From the NCBI GenBank assembly GCA_017505465.1, contig JAFVPE010000002.1, positions 1 to 46,515 of the forward strand: a stretch of 46,515 nt of DNA. The letters are read 5' to 3'. The stretch is from Clostridia bacterium (GTDB taxonomy: Bacteria; Bacillota; Clostridia; Christensenellales; Borkfalkiaceae). The translations under genes and the position numbers were made by a program. Numbering within the stretch: the first letter of the stretch is position 1; each line of letters starts with the position of its first letter. The notes under the pieces are model-generated. The model was given only the letters and a program-made list of their open reading frames with translations. It ran no database searches and was not told where the DNA came from. This document shows positions 19,917 through 27,997 of the stretch, piece after piece.

Positions 19917-20489
19917 ATGCGTAACTCTATAAAAAAACTACTGTCCTTTGTCTGCGCAAGTCTACTCATTTTCTCTTGCGCGTGTCAAAGCCCCAACGAG
20001 AACGGTACGTCTACGGATAGCTCCGTGAGTACGAGCGACTCTACGAGCGAGGACGGCGTTACAAGCGACAGCGGCTCTTCCGATAGCGAAGTAACGCCCC
20101 CTTCCAGCGAAGGCGGCAACGAAAATGGCGGCGGCGAAGGTGACGACAGCCAAGGCGGCAGCGGAGACAGCTCTGGAAACGGCGGCAATGAAAACGACGA
20201 CAGCCAAGGCGGCGAAACTCCCCCTCCCCCCCACGAACACGTTGCGCAAGCGGACGACGGCGATTGCTCCACCCCTATAAAATGCGAATGCGGTGAAACG
20301 CTTGTGGAAGCCAAAACGCACTCGTTCGACCACAATTGCGACCTTTCTTGCAACAACGAAGGCTGCACTCACGAACGTGCGGTAATCGGACATTCCGACA
20401 AGAACGGGGACGGCTCGTGCGATGCTTGCGGCGAAAAAATCCCCGCAAATGACGACGAAATCGAGCTCCCTGAGGACAAATTCGAGTAA
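19917..20489 (+). CDS. Lipoprotein with low-complexity linker and Cys/His module
   Basis: A 190-residue lipoprotein. The signal peptide ends in LIFSCAC, a plausible lipobox with the anchored cysteine near residue 21 or 23. Residues about 27-105 are a Ser/Asp/Gly/Glu-rich linker with two related SQGG blocks and a PPPP run. Residues about 106-175 hold a Cys/His module (CECGETL, HNCDLSCNNEGC, CDACGEK) like those in both giant secreted proteins. It ends EIELPEDKFE. Expected on the outer face of the membrane, processed by the Lgt and LspA encoded in this window. Third gene of its operon. Confidence 0.8.
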   Translation: MRNSIKKLLSFVCASLLIFSCACQSPNENGTSTDSSVSTSDSTSEDGVTSDSGSSDSEVTPPSSEGGNENGGGEGDDSQGGSGDSSGNGGNENDDSQGGETPPPPHEHVAQADDGDCSTPIKCECGETLVEAKTHSFDHNCDLSCNNEGCTHERAVIGHSDKNGDGSCDACGEKIPANDDEIELPEDKFE

Positions 20490-20493
20490 AGCC

Positions 20494-20643
20494 ATGAAAC
20501 GATTTTTAACCCTATTTCTGACGTTTATTTTCGCCCTTTCTTTGGTCGCTTGCAACGGCGGCGATACGGAGAACTCCTCTTCGCAGGAAAGCTCCCCTAT
20601 CGGAAACGGCGGTGAAATCGAATTGCCCGACGATCCGTTCTAA
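20494..20643 (+). CDS. Very small lipoprotein (lipopeptide) sharing the EIELP tail
   Basis: A 49-residue protein, four bases after the preceding lipoprotein. Residues 1-19 are a signal peptide ending LSLVA before C20, a clear lipobox. The mature product would be a 30-residue lipid-anchored peptide rich in Ser, Gly and acidic residues. It ends EIELPDDPF, nearly the same tail as its neighbour (EIELPEDKFE). The start has only a weak ribosome site, consistent with coupling. Function unknown. Confidence 0.7.
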   Translation: MKRFLTLFLTFIFALSLVACNGGDTENSSSQESSPIGNGGEIELPDDPF

Positions 20644-20662
20644 AAAATTCATACTACAAAGC

Positions 20663-20699
20663 AAGCCCCCGATTTTGCGTAATGCAAAATCGGGGGCTT
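20663..20699 (+). terminator. Terminator of the secreted protein/lipoprotein operon
   Basis: A 16-bp perfect stem (AAGCCCCCGATTTTGC, loop GTAAT, matching arm) followed by TTT, 19 bases after the last stop codon. Confidence 0.85.
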
Positions 20700-20710
20700 T
20701 TCATATAAAA

Positions 20711-20734
20711 AACGCTCGCAAGCAAGCGAGCGTT
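20711..20734. terminator. Bidirectional terminator before the AGE epimerase gene end
   Basis: AACGCTCGC, loop AAGCAA, GCGAGCGTT, flanked by A- and T-runs, so it can work on both strands. It lies 18 bases beyond the stop of the minus-strand epimerase gene. Confidence 0.8.
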
Positions 20735-20752
20735 TTTTCTCTACGTATATAA

Positions 20753-21964
20753 TTAAAGAAGCTGCGGCAATTCTTCATCCCAATGCGCAAGGATTTGTTC
20801 GCAAAGGATCAAGCAACGGAGCAAGTGATACGGGCCCTTCCAAAGAGATCCCTTTTGCTCGTGCGAAACCGTACCGTCGCGGTGCAAATATCCGTACCAT
20901 TCGCCGTATTCCTTATCCGAGAAATGCGAGAAGATATACTCGTGCAATTTATTATACCAAGCGGTGTATTTTTCATCGCCCGTTAATTTGTGGGCTACAA
21001 GCGTGGCAATCAACGCTTCGTTGTGTACCCACCAAAGCTTCATATCGTGTTCAAGCTGTTCGCAAGGTCTGCCGTACACGTCGCGGAAATAGTAAATGCC
21101 GCCGTACTTTTCATCCCAACCGATGTCGAGCGACCAATCCAAAATATTGAGCGCTTGCTTTAAGAGGGTGTCATTTCCCGTTTGCACCGCCGCATTCATC
21201 AAAAACCACGAATTTTCAATGGAATGTCCGGGGTTGATCGTACGCCCTACGGGGTTATCCAAAATACTGCCGTCCGCATACACCGTTTCCAAAACGCATT
21301 TCAAGTCTTCTTTATAATGAAGCTTGATCATATCGTCCACGATTTTGTTGATGATTTCGTCATAATATGCGTGTTTGCCCGTAATTCTGCGCAAGGTTTG
21401 TGCGGAGCTTACAAGCACCATCGGGTTGGTATTGGAATGCAACGGGCGAATTGCTCCGTTTTCCTTTGGCGTAATTTTGAAGGGATCCGCTTCGGGATTG
21501 CAATACATTTCGTACATAAAATCGAAATACTTTTCCGCAAGGCGCAAATCCTCTTCATTTTTGCGGAGCAAATAATATTCCGCAAAGCCAACGACCAAAA
21601 AGCTTTCCGAGAAGAAATAACGGCGTTTACGCAAGGGCTGTCCGTCCTGCGTTACCGTAAAGAACATTCTGCCGTCCGTATCAATACAGTGTTCCTTGAT
21701 GAACTTTGCGCCGCTATCCGCCGCCTTTGCCCAAGCTTCGTTCACACCGTAAACGTTGCAAAGCTTGGAAAAGGTCCAAAGGCATCTGCCTTGAAACCAA
21801 ACGCTCTTGTCGTTGTTATACGATTTGCCCTGTCTATCCACGCTCGTGATAAAACCGCCGTATTTCTTGTCGATTAAGTCGGAATTCATCCAAAACGGTA
21901 ACACGTCGTCAAACAACGTATGATAGTAGAATTGCCTTAATTTTTTAATTTCTGCTACGTTCAT
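20753..21964 (-). CDS. AGE family epimerase (N-acylglucosamine 2-epimerase-like)
   Basis: A 403-residue cytosolic (alpha/alpha)6-barrel enzyme. Family signs are KYGGFITSVDRQG near 33-45, WFQGRCLWTFSKL near 56-68, PGHSIENSWFL near 245, and the late WWVHNEALIATL histidine motif. The length fits N-acetylglucosamine 2-epimerases (about 390-410), which make ManNAc; mannose isomerases and cellobiose 2-epimerases have similar folds and cannot be excluded. It begins one base after the stop of the DUF4127 gene, so translation is coupled. Confidence 0.85.
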   Translation of the reverse strand: MNVAEIKKLRQFYYHTLFDDVLPFWMNSDLIDKKYGGFITSVDRQGKSYNNDKSVWFQGRCLWTFSKLCNVYGVNEAWAKAADSGAKFIKEHCIDTDGRMFFTVTQDGQPLRKRRYFFSESFLVVGFAEYYLLRKNEEDLRLAEKYFDFMYEMYCNPEADPFKITPKENGAIRPLHSNTNPMVLVSSAQTLRRITGKHAYYDEIINKIVDDMIKLHYKEDLKCVLETVYADGSILDNPVGRTINPGHSIENSWFLMNAAVQTGNDTLLKQALNILDWSLDIGWDEKYGGIYYFRDVYGRPCEQLEHDMKLWWVHNEALIATLVAHKLTGDEKYTAWYNKLHEYIFSHFSDKEYGEWYGYLHRDGTVSHEQKGSLWKGPYHLLRCLILCEQILAHWDEELPQLL

Positions 21965-21965
21965 T

Positions 21966-23465
21966 TTACACCTTCTTTTCTTTAATAATTAAACCTACCT
22001 CAAACATTCTACGCCAAGGTAAATAACATTTTTCAATTTCATAAGCATCTGTAATTTCGGGATAATTGGCAGCCATGTACGCATTGAGCAATTCTTCTAC
22101 CCGTTCGCTCACTGCGCCTTGGCTCACTTTCGTGTCCTCATATTTATATCCCATTTTCTCTACTTCATAATCCCAAATATGCTTTCTAACGTACGCGCAA
22201 TATCCAATATCTTCATATGCGCGCTCCGCCGTAAACTTGCGATGTTCGGGCGTATCGCCGTAGAAATAACGAAGAATAGCTTGGCAAATAACCGTCCCTA
22301 ACGTATTCGACGACGTATTCCATCCTGCATATCCCCACAGTTTCAAAAGCCCAACTTGCTGTGTGAGCCGTTCGGTCAACCGCACGTCCGCGCCGTTGCA
22401 GTACGCAATATCTGCCACCGCTACCCCTTTGCCTTCTTCCACCGCCTTTTGAATACGGTTTACGAAAGCGGGCAAATCCCTATCGTAATACTGTCTACCG
22501 TGCGGATTGGAAATGTTTTGCACCTTCCCAACCGGAAGATTGCAGAACAACAAAATATCCGCGTCCTCTTCGTTGTCGCATTGCACGCCGCCTGCGCTCT
22601 CAATTTGCGCCAAAATGCTCTTGTACACTGCTCGGTCTTCATACAAGGGAATGACGTTCTTGCATTCGTCTTTGGGGTAAATCGGATAAATTTTCGGTGC
22701 ATAGCCTTCCATATCCGCCACCGCCCTTGCAAGCAAAGTCATACCGCCCTCGTCCGCACCGGGATAAATAACGACGTCGAGATTTCTCTCTTGCACCAAC
22801 TTGCGCACCTTTGCTTGATCCATCGCCGTATAACCGCAAGGATTGGAATCGTCTTGCAAAATAACGAATTGCTTTATAACCGTTCCCACCAAGTTCAACG
22901 CATCCATAAGCATGGATATATTGCACGCTCTTCGCGTTAAATAGTCGTCCAAATAAGGCTCGCAAATCTTCAAGCGTTCTTTTTCAGCGTAATATTCCGC
23001 TTCCGTGATTTTTCCGTCCTTGAATTTATGCTCGTTTTGACCGTATTCAAATATTTCCAAACCGCAAATGCCATAATAATCGGGTTCTTCGTCTGCGTCC
23101 GAGTAACAAGGGCAACGCATCACGAGCGAAAATGCGTACACCGTCATTTTTGGATTGCGTTCCTTTAAAAAAGTGAGCACCTTCAACCGCTCTTGCAGCG
23201 TTTTCTTTTCCAAATGATGTAACCTTGAAGGAATAATCCCCCCGTACAACAGCATATCGACGGAAAGGATTAAATAATCCGCATCAATACACTCTCGCAG
23301 TAAAAACGCCTCGATTTTTTCATATTCTGCGGGAATTTTCTTATCCCCCAACGTCTCGTACGTCGGACTTACCAAGCGATATTTCTCTTTATTTTCGCTT
23401 AAAAAACCAACGAAAGAGTAATTGCAAGGTCTTTCATCCAACGGCAAATAAACTATTTTTTTCAT
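21966..23465 (-). CDS. DUF4127 family protein
   Basis: A 499-residue protein of the DUF4127 family, recognised by the opening VYLPLDERPCNY, the YLILSVDMLLYGGIIPSR segment (about 84-101) and PGADEGGMTLLARA (about 238-251). The family is uncharacterised but recurs beside carbohydrate genes in Bacillota. No signal peptide, so cytosolic. It is the first gene of a two-gene operon with an AGE epimerase, which suggests a role in amino-sugar or related sugar use. I cannot assign a reaction. Confidence 0.8.
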   Translation of the reverse strand: MKKIVYLPLDERPCNYSFVGFLSENKEKYRLVSPTYETLGDKKIPAEYEKIEAFLLRECIDADYLILSVDMLLYGGIIPSRLHHLEKKTLQERLKVLTFLKERNPKMTVYAFSLVMRCPCYSDADEEPDYYGICGLEIFEYGQNEHKFKDGKITEAEYYAEKERLKICEPYLDDYLTRRACNISMLMDALNLVGTVIKQFVILQDDSNPCGYTAMDQAKVRKLVQERNLDVVIYPGADEGGMTLLARAVADMEGYAPKIYPIYPKDECKNVIPLYEDRAVYKSILAQIESAGGVQCDNEEDADILLFCNLPVGKVQNISNPHGRQYYDRDLPAFVNRIQKAVEEGKGVAVADIAYCNGADVRLTERLTQQVGLLKLWGYAGWNTSSNTLGTVICQAILRYFYGDTPEHRKFTAERAYEDIGYCAYVRKHIWDYEVEKMGYKYEDTKVSQGAVSERVEELLNAYMAANYPEITDAYEIEKCYLPWRRMFEVGLIIKEKKV

Positions 23466-23496
23466 ACTCCCCTTTCCCTTTTAATTATATGGTTAC

Positions 23497-23525
23497 ATTT
23501 TAACACTTTTTATAAATACTGTCAA
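23497..23525 (-). promoter_or_regulatory. Promoter of the DUF4127-AGE operon
   Basis: Minus strand TTGACA (23525-23520), 17-base spacer, TAAAAT (23502-23497), about 30 bases before the start codon. Confidence 0.75.
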
Positions 23526-23620
23526 GGATTTGCCAAATTTTTCTTGCCTAGTTTAAAACAATATTCGTCGCCATTTGTAAAGAACGAAAAAACGTCAAGG
23601 GATATAATATATAATAATGA

Positions 23621-23646
23621 AAGCGCCCCTTGCGTAAGGGGCGCTT
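23621..23646 (-). terminator. Terminator of the ABC transporter gene
   Basis: AAGCGCCCC, loop TTGCGTAA, GGGGCGCTT, four bases beyond the stop codon. The minus-strand side is T-rich but not a clean T-run. Confidence 0.65.
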
Positions 23647-23649
23647 AAA

Positions 23650-26496
23650 TTACGGTCTTCTAATAAGCTCTACCGGCTTCTTTCGAGAAATTTTTACAAT
23701 CGGCAACGTCGAAGATACAATTGCCGTAATCAAGCTTATGGCAAAAATAACCAAAACCTGTCGAACGCCGAAAAGCGCAAAATGCACGGATATATTCATA
23801 ATCTCTACGATATACGCATTCACGAGCGAACACCCCACTACCGCAAAGACGTTCGCCAAAATGCCGTTGATGATAGATACGATTAAACTCTCGCTTAAAA
23901 ACGTCAAGAGAATGTCCTTGCGCCCTGCGCCAAGTCCGCGCAAGATGCCCACGCTTTGCTTCTTACTCGAAATGCTCGTGCTCATATAGTTGTAAAGCAT
24001 GAAAATCGAGAACAACGAAAGCGCAAGCGCCGCATACAAGAATAAGTCGGCAACTTGGCGAATCATCACTTCGTTCTCTTGAATGACGTTGAGAACGGAG
24101 TTATTATACCAATGCAGCGTAAAGCCGTTTTCGCTCATCATGTGTTTTACGATAACGTCACCGCCGCCTTTTAAGCTGCGTTCAGAGAAGAGAATTTTGT
24201 TGTACTCCCCTTGCTCGGAATAGACGTTAAGCTCGCTCATAAGCGACTTGTTCATCATTAATTTATAACGAGACGAAGCGGTGTAATTGTCAAGATCCAC
24301 ACCGAAATATGCACCTACGATTTTTACCTTCTTTTCCATCTCTTCGCCCGTTTCGGTGGAACGAACGTGAATGGTGGATTCGTATCCCCCTTCGGGAATC
24401 TCCACCTTCAATAACCGAATAAGCTCGCCTAAAACGTAACGGTTGTTTACCATCTCCCCCTTTTGCAAGCTGTTAATCATCTTTTTCGCTTCGGTGCGTT
24501 CTGCAGGAGCAAGCGCTCCAAGCTCCGTATTGAAAAGCTTTTCAAGGTTATACGTATGGATTAAAATTTCGTCATTTTTCAAGGCAATCTTGCCGTCGGG
24601 CGAATATCCGCCGTTAAAGAGCAAGACGTTTGCATTCCCGTAATCTTCGGCGTTATAAAGATACCCCGAAGCTACCCCCTTCGTATTGTCTTTTCCCAAG
24701 GCTACCGTCCAACTTGCATTCCCTACGTTGAAAACGTTGGCTACGCCCTTTTCTTCTTTGACCGTCTTTAAAAAGTCCTTCGCAACGAACAAGCACTTTT
24801 GTGCGCTCGAATCAATATACGCGCTAAAATCCAAGCCCAAAGCGTTGGTTTCCACATCGTACAAAGTAGTTTCGCTAAGAATATCGTACTTTTCGGGAAT
24901 CTTTCCACAGTCGACAATACCGACAATCGTGTACGGCTGTGAGCCTACGTTGATGCTTGCGCCAAGCAATTCTTCGTAGGTGGTAACCGTTTTTTCGTGC
25001 AACGGACTGCCGTTGAGATAGTGGATAATGGAATCGGCAAGGTAGGTGGAAACCGCCACGTTATATAAACTCGTTTCGTCGATCGCTCCCCCATTGTAGA
25101 CAAGCGTGGGATACTCACCGAGAAGGAGCTTATAATCGAAATCTTTGAATTTTCCGCTTGCCGAAATTTCCGTTTCACTGTCAAATTCCACGAAACCGTT
25201 TACCGAGCTCGTGTAATATCTTTTACCCCTAATGGCGCTCGTACCGTTCAACTCGCTAATCGGCAACGTTTGCTGTACGTTCCCTGAAACGTTGTCTTGC
25301 AGATTAAAAATCCCCTTGACCTTTCCGCCCGTTTTGCTTTGAAGCTCGGAAACCACGTTCTGCGAAACCTTCACGGTATAGCGATCCCCTGCGTCGTAAT
25401 CCACAACGTAGTCGGCGGTGGTAACCACCGTTTTGGACGGCGTGATTTTTAATTGATTTTTGAGCACTTCCGCCGTGCTAAAATTCGCCACCGTGTCGAA
25501 CAAGCCGAATACAGCGAACGCAAGCGCGGAAATGAGTATGGTAAACACAAGGCGCACGGGCTTCACCGCAAGCGATTTCACGCCGAGAAAAGCGGCGCTT
25601 TTTAGTTTCATTTTACTCTTTTTGAAAGAAACGGGCTCGTCCGTGTTATGCGGAATTTTCCCCGTCGGTTCTTTATCTCTAAAACAAGGGTTTTCGATAA
25701 TTTCAATGGACTTGCGTTCCTTAACCGCTTTTGCCAAGGCGTCCTTTTCGCTTTCGGAAAGTTCCGAGCCCTCGCGCACGATGAGCGTATCTCCCTGCTC
25801 GCTTACGTTCCCTTGAATTTCCCTTGCGGTGAACGTAACGTCCTGCGCCACGTTGCCGTCCTCAAGATGAATGATACGGTCTGCATACTTTTCCGCAAAT
25901 TCTCTATCGTGGGAAACGACGATGACCAACGTTTTTTGGGAGAGCTTTTTGAGGGTATCGAGGACTTGAATACCCGTCCCCGAATCGAGTGCGCCCGTCG
26001 GCTCGTCCGCCATGATGATACGGGGTTGCTTTACAAGTGCGCGCGCAATGGCAACACGTTGACGCTGACCACCCGAAAGCTCGGATACGTGACGGTTTTT
26101 AAGCCCGTCGATGTCCATATCTTTGAGGAGCTTTTCAAGCTCTGCATCGTCCGCCTTGCGGCCTTGCAATTCCATTGCAATCTTGATGTTTTTCTCTACT
26201 GTGAATTCGGGAAGCAGGTTGTATTCTTGGAAAATAAACCCGATGAAGGTATTGCGATAGCTGTCGTATTCGGTGGCGGAAAAGGTGGAAAATTTCTTGT
26301 CTTGAATGAGAATTTCCCCTTCGTCAATGCCGTCTAAACCGCCGATAACGTTCAAAAGCGTGGTCTTACCGCAACCGCTTTTCCCCGTAATAAACACCAA
26401 ACCCGAAGCAGGAAAGGTAAGCGAAACGCCGTTTAAGGCTCTAACTTCCCCTGCCTTCGTTTTATAAGTTTTCGTAACGTTTTGAAGCTGTAACAT
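23650..26496 (-). CDS. ABC transporter, ATPase fused to FtsX-like permease (MacB-like)
   Basis: A 948-residue single-chain exporter-type transporter. The ATPase occupies about 1-230: Walker A GKSGCGKTT (38-46), signature LSGGQRQ (140-146), Walker B IIMADEPTGALD (160-171), H-loop VSHDRE. A membrane segment at about 310-335, a large outside domain (about 340-800) and a final cluster of three hydrophobic segments with the FtsX-type SIFMLYNYMSTSISSKKQS stretch follow. MacB-family proteins move peptides or drive extracytoplasmic partners rather than import. Start chosen at MLQLQNV; an upstream ATG lies almost on the -10 box. It is monocistronic, with no adaptor protein nearby. Confidence 0.88.
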   Translation of the reverse strand: MLQLQNVTKTYKTKAGEVRALNGVSLTFPASGLVFITGKSGCGKTTLLNVIGGLDGIDEGEILIQDKKFSTFSATEYDSYRNTFIGFIFQEYNLLPEFTVEKNIKIAMELQGRKADDAELEKLLKDMDIDGLKNRHVSELSGGQRQRVAIARALVKQPRIIMADEPTGALDSGTGIQVLDTLKKLSQKTLVIVVSHDREFAEKYADRIIHLEDGNVAQDVTFTAREIQGNVSEQGDTLIVREGSELSESEKDALAKAVKERKSIEIIENPCFRDKEPTGKIPHNTDEPVSFKKSKMKLKSAAFLGVKSLAVKPVRLVFTILISALAFAVFGLFDTVANFSTAEVLKNQLKITPSKTVVTTADYVVDYDAGDRYTVKVSQNVVSELQSKTGGKVKGIFNLQDNVSGNVQQTLPISELNGTSAIRGKRYYTSSVNGFVEFDSETEISASGKFKDFDYKLLLGEYPTLVYNGGAIDETSLYNVAVSTYLADSIIHYLNGSPLHEKTVTTYEELLGASINVGSQPYTIVGIVDCGKIPEKYDILSETTLYDVETNALGLDFSAYIDSSAQKCLFVAKDFLKTVKEEKGVANVFNVGNASWTVALGKDNTKGVASGYLYNAEDYGNANVLLFNGGYSPDGKIALKNDEILIHTYNLEKLFNTELGALAPAERTEAKKMINSLQKGEMVNNRYVLGELIRLLKVEIPEGGYESTIHVRSTETGEEMEKKVKIVGAYFGVDLDNYTASSRYKLMMNKSLMSELNVYSEQGEYNKILFSERSLKGGGDVIVKHMMSENGFTLHWYNNSVLNVIQENEVMIRQVADLFLYAALALSLFSIFMLYNYMSTSISSKKQSVGILRGLGAGRKDILLTFLSESLIVSIINGILANVFAVVGCSLVNAYIVEIMNISVHFALFGVRQVLVIFAISLITAIVSSTLPIVKISRKKPVELIRRP

Positions 26497-26527
26497 AATC
26501 TTCCCCAAAAATCTAAAATCTTCCACT

Positions 26528-26556
26528 ATTATAATATAAAATAAAAAATTTGTAAA
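26528..26556 (-). promoter_or_regulatory. Promoter of the ABC transporter gene
   Basis: Minus strand TTTACA (26556-26551), 17-base spacer, TATAAT (26533-26528). Confidence 0.7.
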
Positions 26557-26597
26557 GAAAAAACAAACGCCAACTTTTTAAATATACGTATTTATGA

Positions 26598-26820
26598 AAA
26601 AAACTAAACCAAACCATAGGTGTTTCAATTTAGGGCGGTGGTATTGTTTGCCGAAACCCTTAAAAGGGAACCCTCGGCAAAGTTTCGGGCGCTTACTTCC
26701 CTTTTATTTTTACTACGGCGCGCCCTGCGCGTGAACCGACGATAATTCGCCTTTCAAGTGTTAACCACCTCCACCAACGCACGAAAAAACGCCCTTGCGG
26801 GCGTTCGTGCGTTGGTGGAG
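26598..26820. repeat. ~223-bp direct repeat, left copy, flanking the ssrA-linked island
   Basis: This stretch matches 29767-30001 almost base for base (roughly a dozen substitutions and one indel of about 12 bases). Internal structure includes a TTTGCCGA...TCGGCAAA stem near 26647-26681 and a terminator hairpin AACGCCC/GGGCGTT at 26788-26805 inside a longer inverted repeat. Its right end, TGGTGGAG, equals the last eight bases of the tmRNA (read on plus), after which the copies diverge. It fills the gene-free interval between the ABC transporter promoter and the PIN gene. Confidence 0.85.
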
Positions 26821-26861
26821 CGAGTTAAACGTAAGTTGAACCGCTTATTTTCAGCTTGACA

Positions 26862-27899
26862 TTAAAAAGGAATATCGCTATCATCACTTAAATCATACTT
26901 GGGTGAATAATTTTCATTAAAAATATTTGCCGCTGTTACATAAAATTGTGGTAAATAATTAGGATAGGTAGCTTTTATTTCTTCGTATAATTTCAAAGCT
27001 GTTTCAAGCGTTTCCATTGCAACTTTACTTTCGCCATCGGTCATCCTATCATCTAAACCAAAGATTTGACACGCCCATACGCTTTTATCGAATAAATGCC
27101 GTTCTATATCGTTTTGTAAATTTGCAAAAATACATTCCATATAAGCAGCATCTACTTTCTTGGATAGTTCAAACGTTTTATTCCAATATTCATTACCATA
27201 AAAATCGACATTTTCAACAAGTCGCAAATCTGTTAAAACAGTATCAATTTTATCTCGTAATTCGCTAACATCTAGTAATTTTGCAGGGATAGGTTTAGGC
27301 GATTCTTCTTTGGGGGTTAATAATTCTTTATAGTATGCATTTGTTCTAAATTCTATTTTTTTTCCTGTATTCTCAAAAAATTCTCTCGCTAAAAAATCAA
27401 CATTGTCGTTAAAACCATTATCATTTGTAACAAATACTATTTCACTTTCTCCATTATTCTTAAAATACTCCATTAGCGACAACCAAATAAGCGCGTCCTT
27501 GAATCCTTTATCGCTTGTGCTCTCTATAAAGGGCGGAATCTTATTGTTTGCACGCTCTAAAATCGTGGAAAAAGTTGATGAATCTTTCTTAAACGGAATT
27601 ATATTTTTGCCAAAAACTTTATCGTACGTTTTTTGAACTCCTTTACGTAAATTGGTAGCGTATTGCTCATACGTGCTCTTAATCGTAATATCCGCAATAC
27701 TCCTATATTCCTTTTGCAACTGTACTACTTTATCAAACTTCTTTTTACCCTCTCGGCATTGTTGACCAATACGCTCATCGATAGAGACCTGTGTAACATA
27801 TACAACAAATTCGCCTTGTAAGTTTGCATAAACTTCATCAAGTTGTTTATTTTGAATGATAAAATTAGTGTCAAATACAAATGCTTTTTTATTTAACAT
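26862..27899 (-). CDS. PIN-domain protein (PIN_12/DUF4935-like)
   Basis: A 345-residue protein. The first 170 residues are a PIN nuclease fold: FVFDTNFII with D10 and N12, E42 in SIDERIG, D135 in KGFKDALIW and D160 in FVTNDNGFND, the usual acidic set for metal-dependent RNA cleavage. The spacing resembles the PIN_12 (DUF4935) group. The C-terminal half (about 205-345) is helical and acidic, ending SDDSDIPF, without a recognised domain. No small antitoxin-like gene lies next to it, unlike VapBC. It is downstream of the zinc-ribbon nuclease gene with a 98-base gap, in an AT-rich segment between the two long direct repeats. A defence or RNA-processing role is inferred. Confidence 0.75.
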   Translation of the reverse strand: MLNKKAFVFDTNFIIQNKQLDEVYANLQGEFVVYVTQVSIDERIGQQCREGKKKFDKVVQLQKEYRSIADITIKSTYEQYATNLRKGVQKTYDKVFGKNIIPFKKDSSTFSTILERANNKIPPFIESTSDKGFKDALIWLSLMEYFKNNGESEIVFVTNDNGFNDNVDFLAREFFENTGKKIEFRTNAYYKELLTPKEESPKPIPAKLLDVSELRDKIDTVLTDLRLVENVDFYGNEYWNKTFELSKKVDAAYMECIFANLQNDIERHLFDKSVWACQIFGLDDRMTDGESKVAMETLETALKLYEEIKATYPNYLPQFYVTAANIFNENYSPKYDLSDDSDIPF

Positions 27900-27997
27900 T
27901 CTTTTCCCCTCATGTGTTTTAATTAATTATCCTTACTACTAAATATGTGTGAAGTAAAAGTAAGAAAATCTGCTTTATCATTAAAAAATATAATTTG

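Noticed and set aside
26741..26780. tRNA remnant in the left repeat (GTGAACCGACG resembles a T arm)
   Set aside because: No cloverleaf can be drawn around it in either copy; the resemblance to the tmRNA T arm is limited to about 11 bases.
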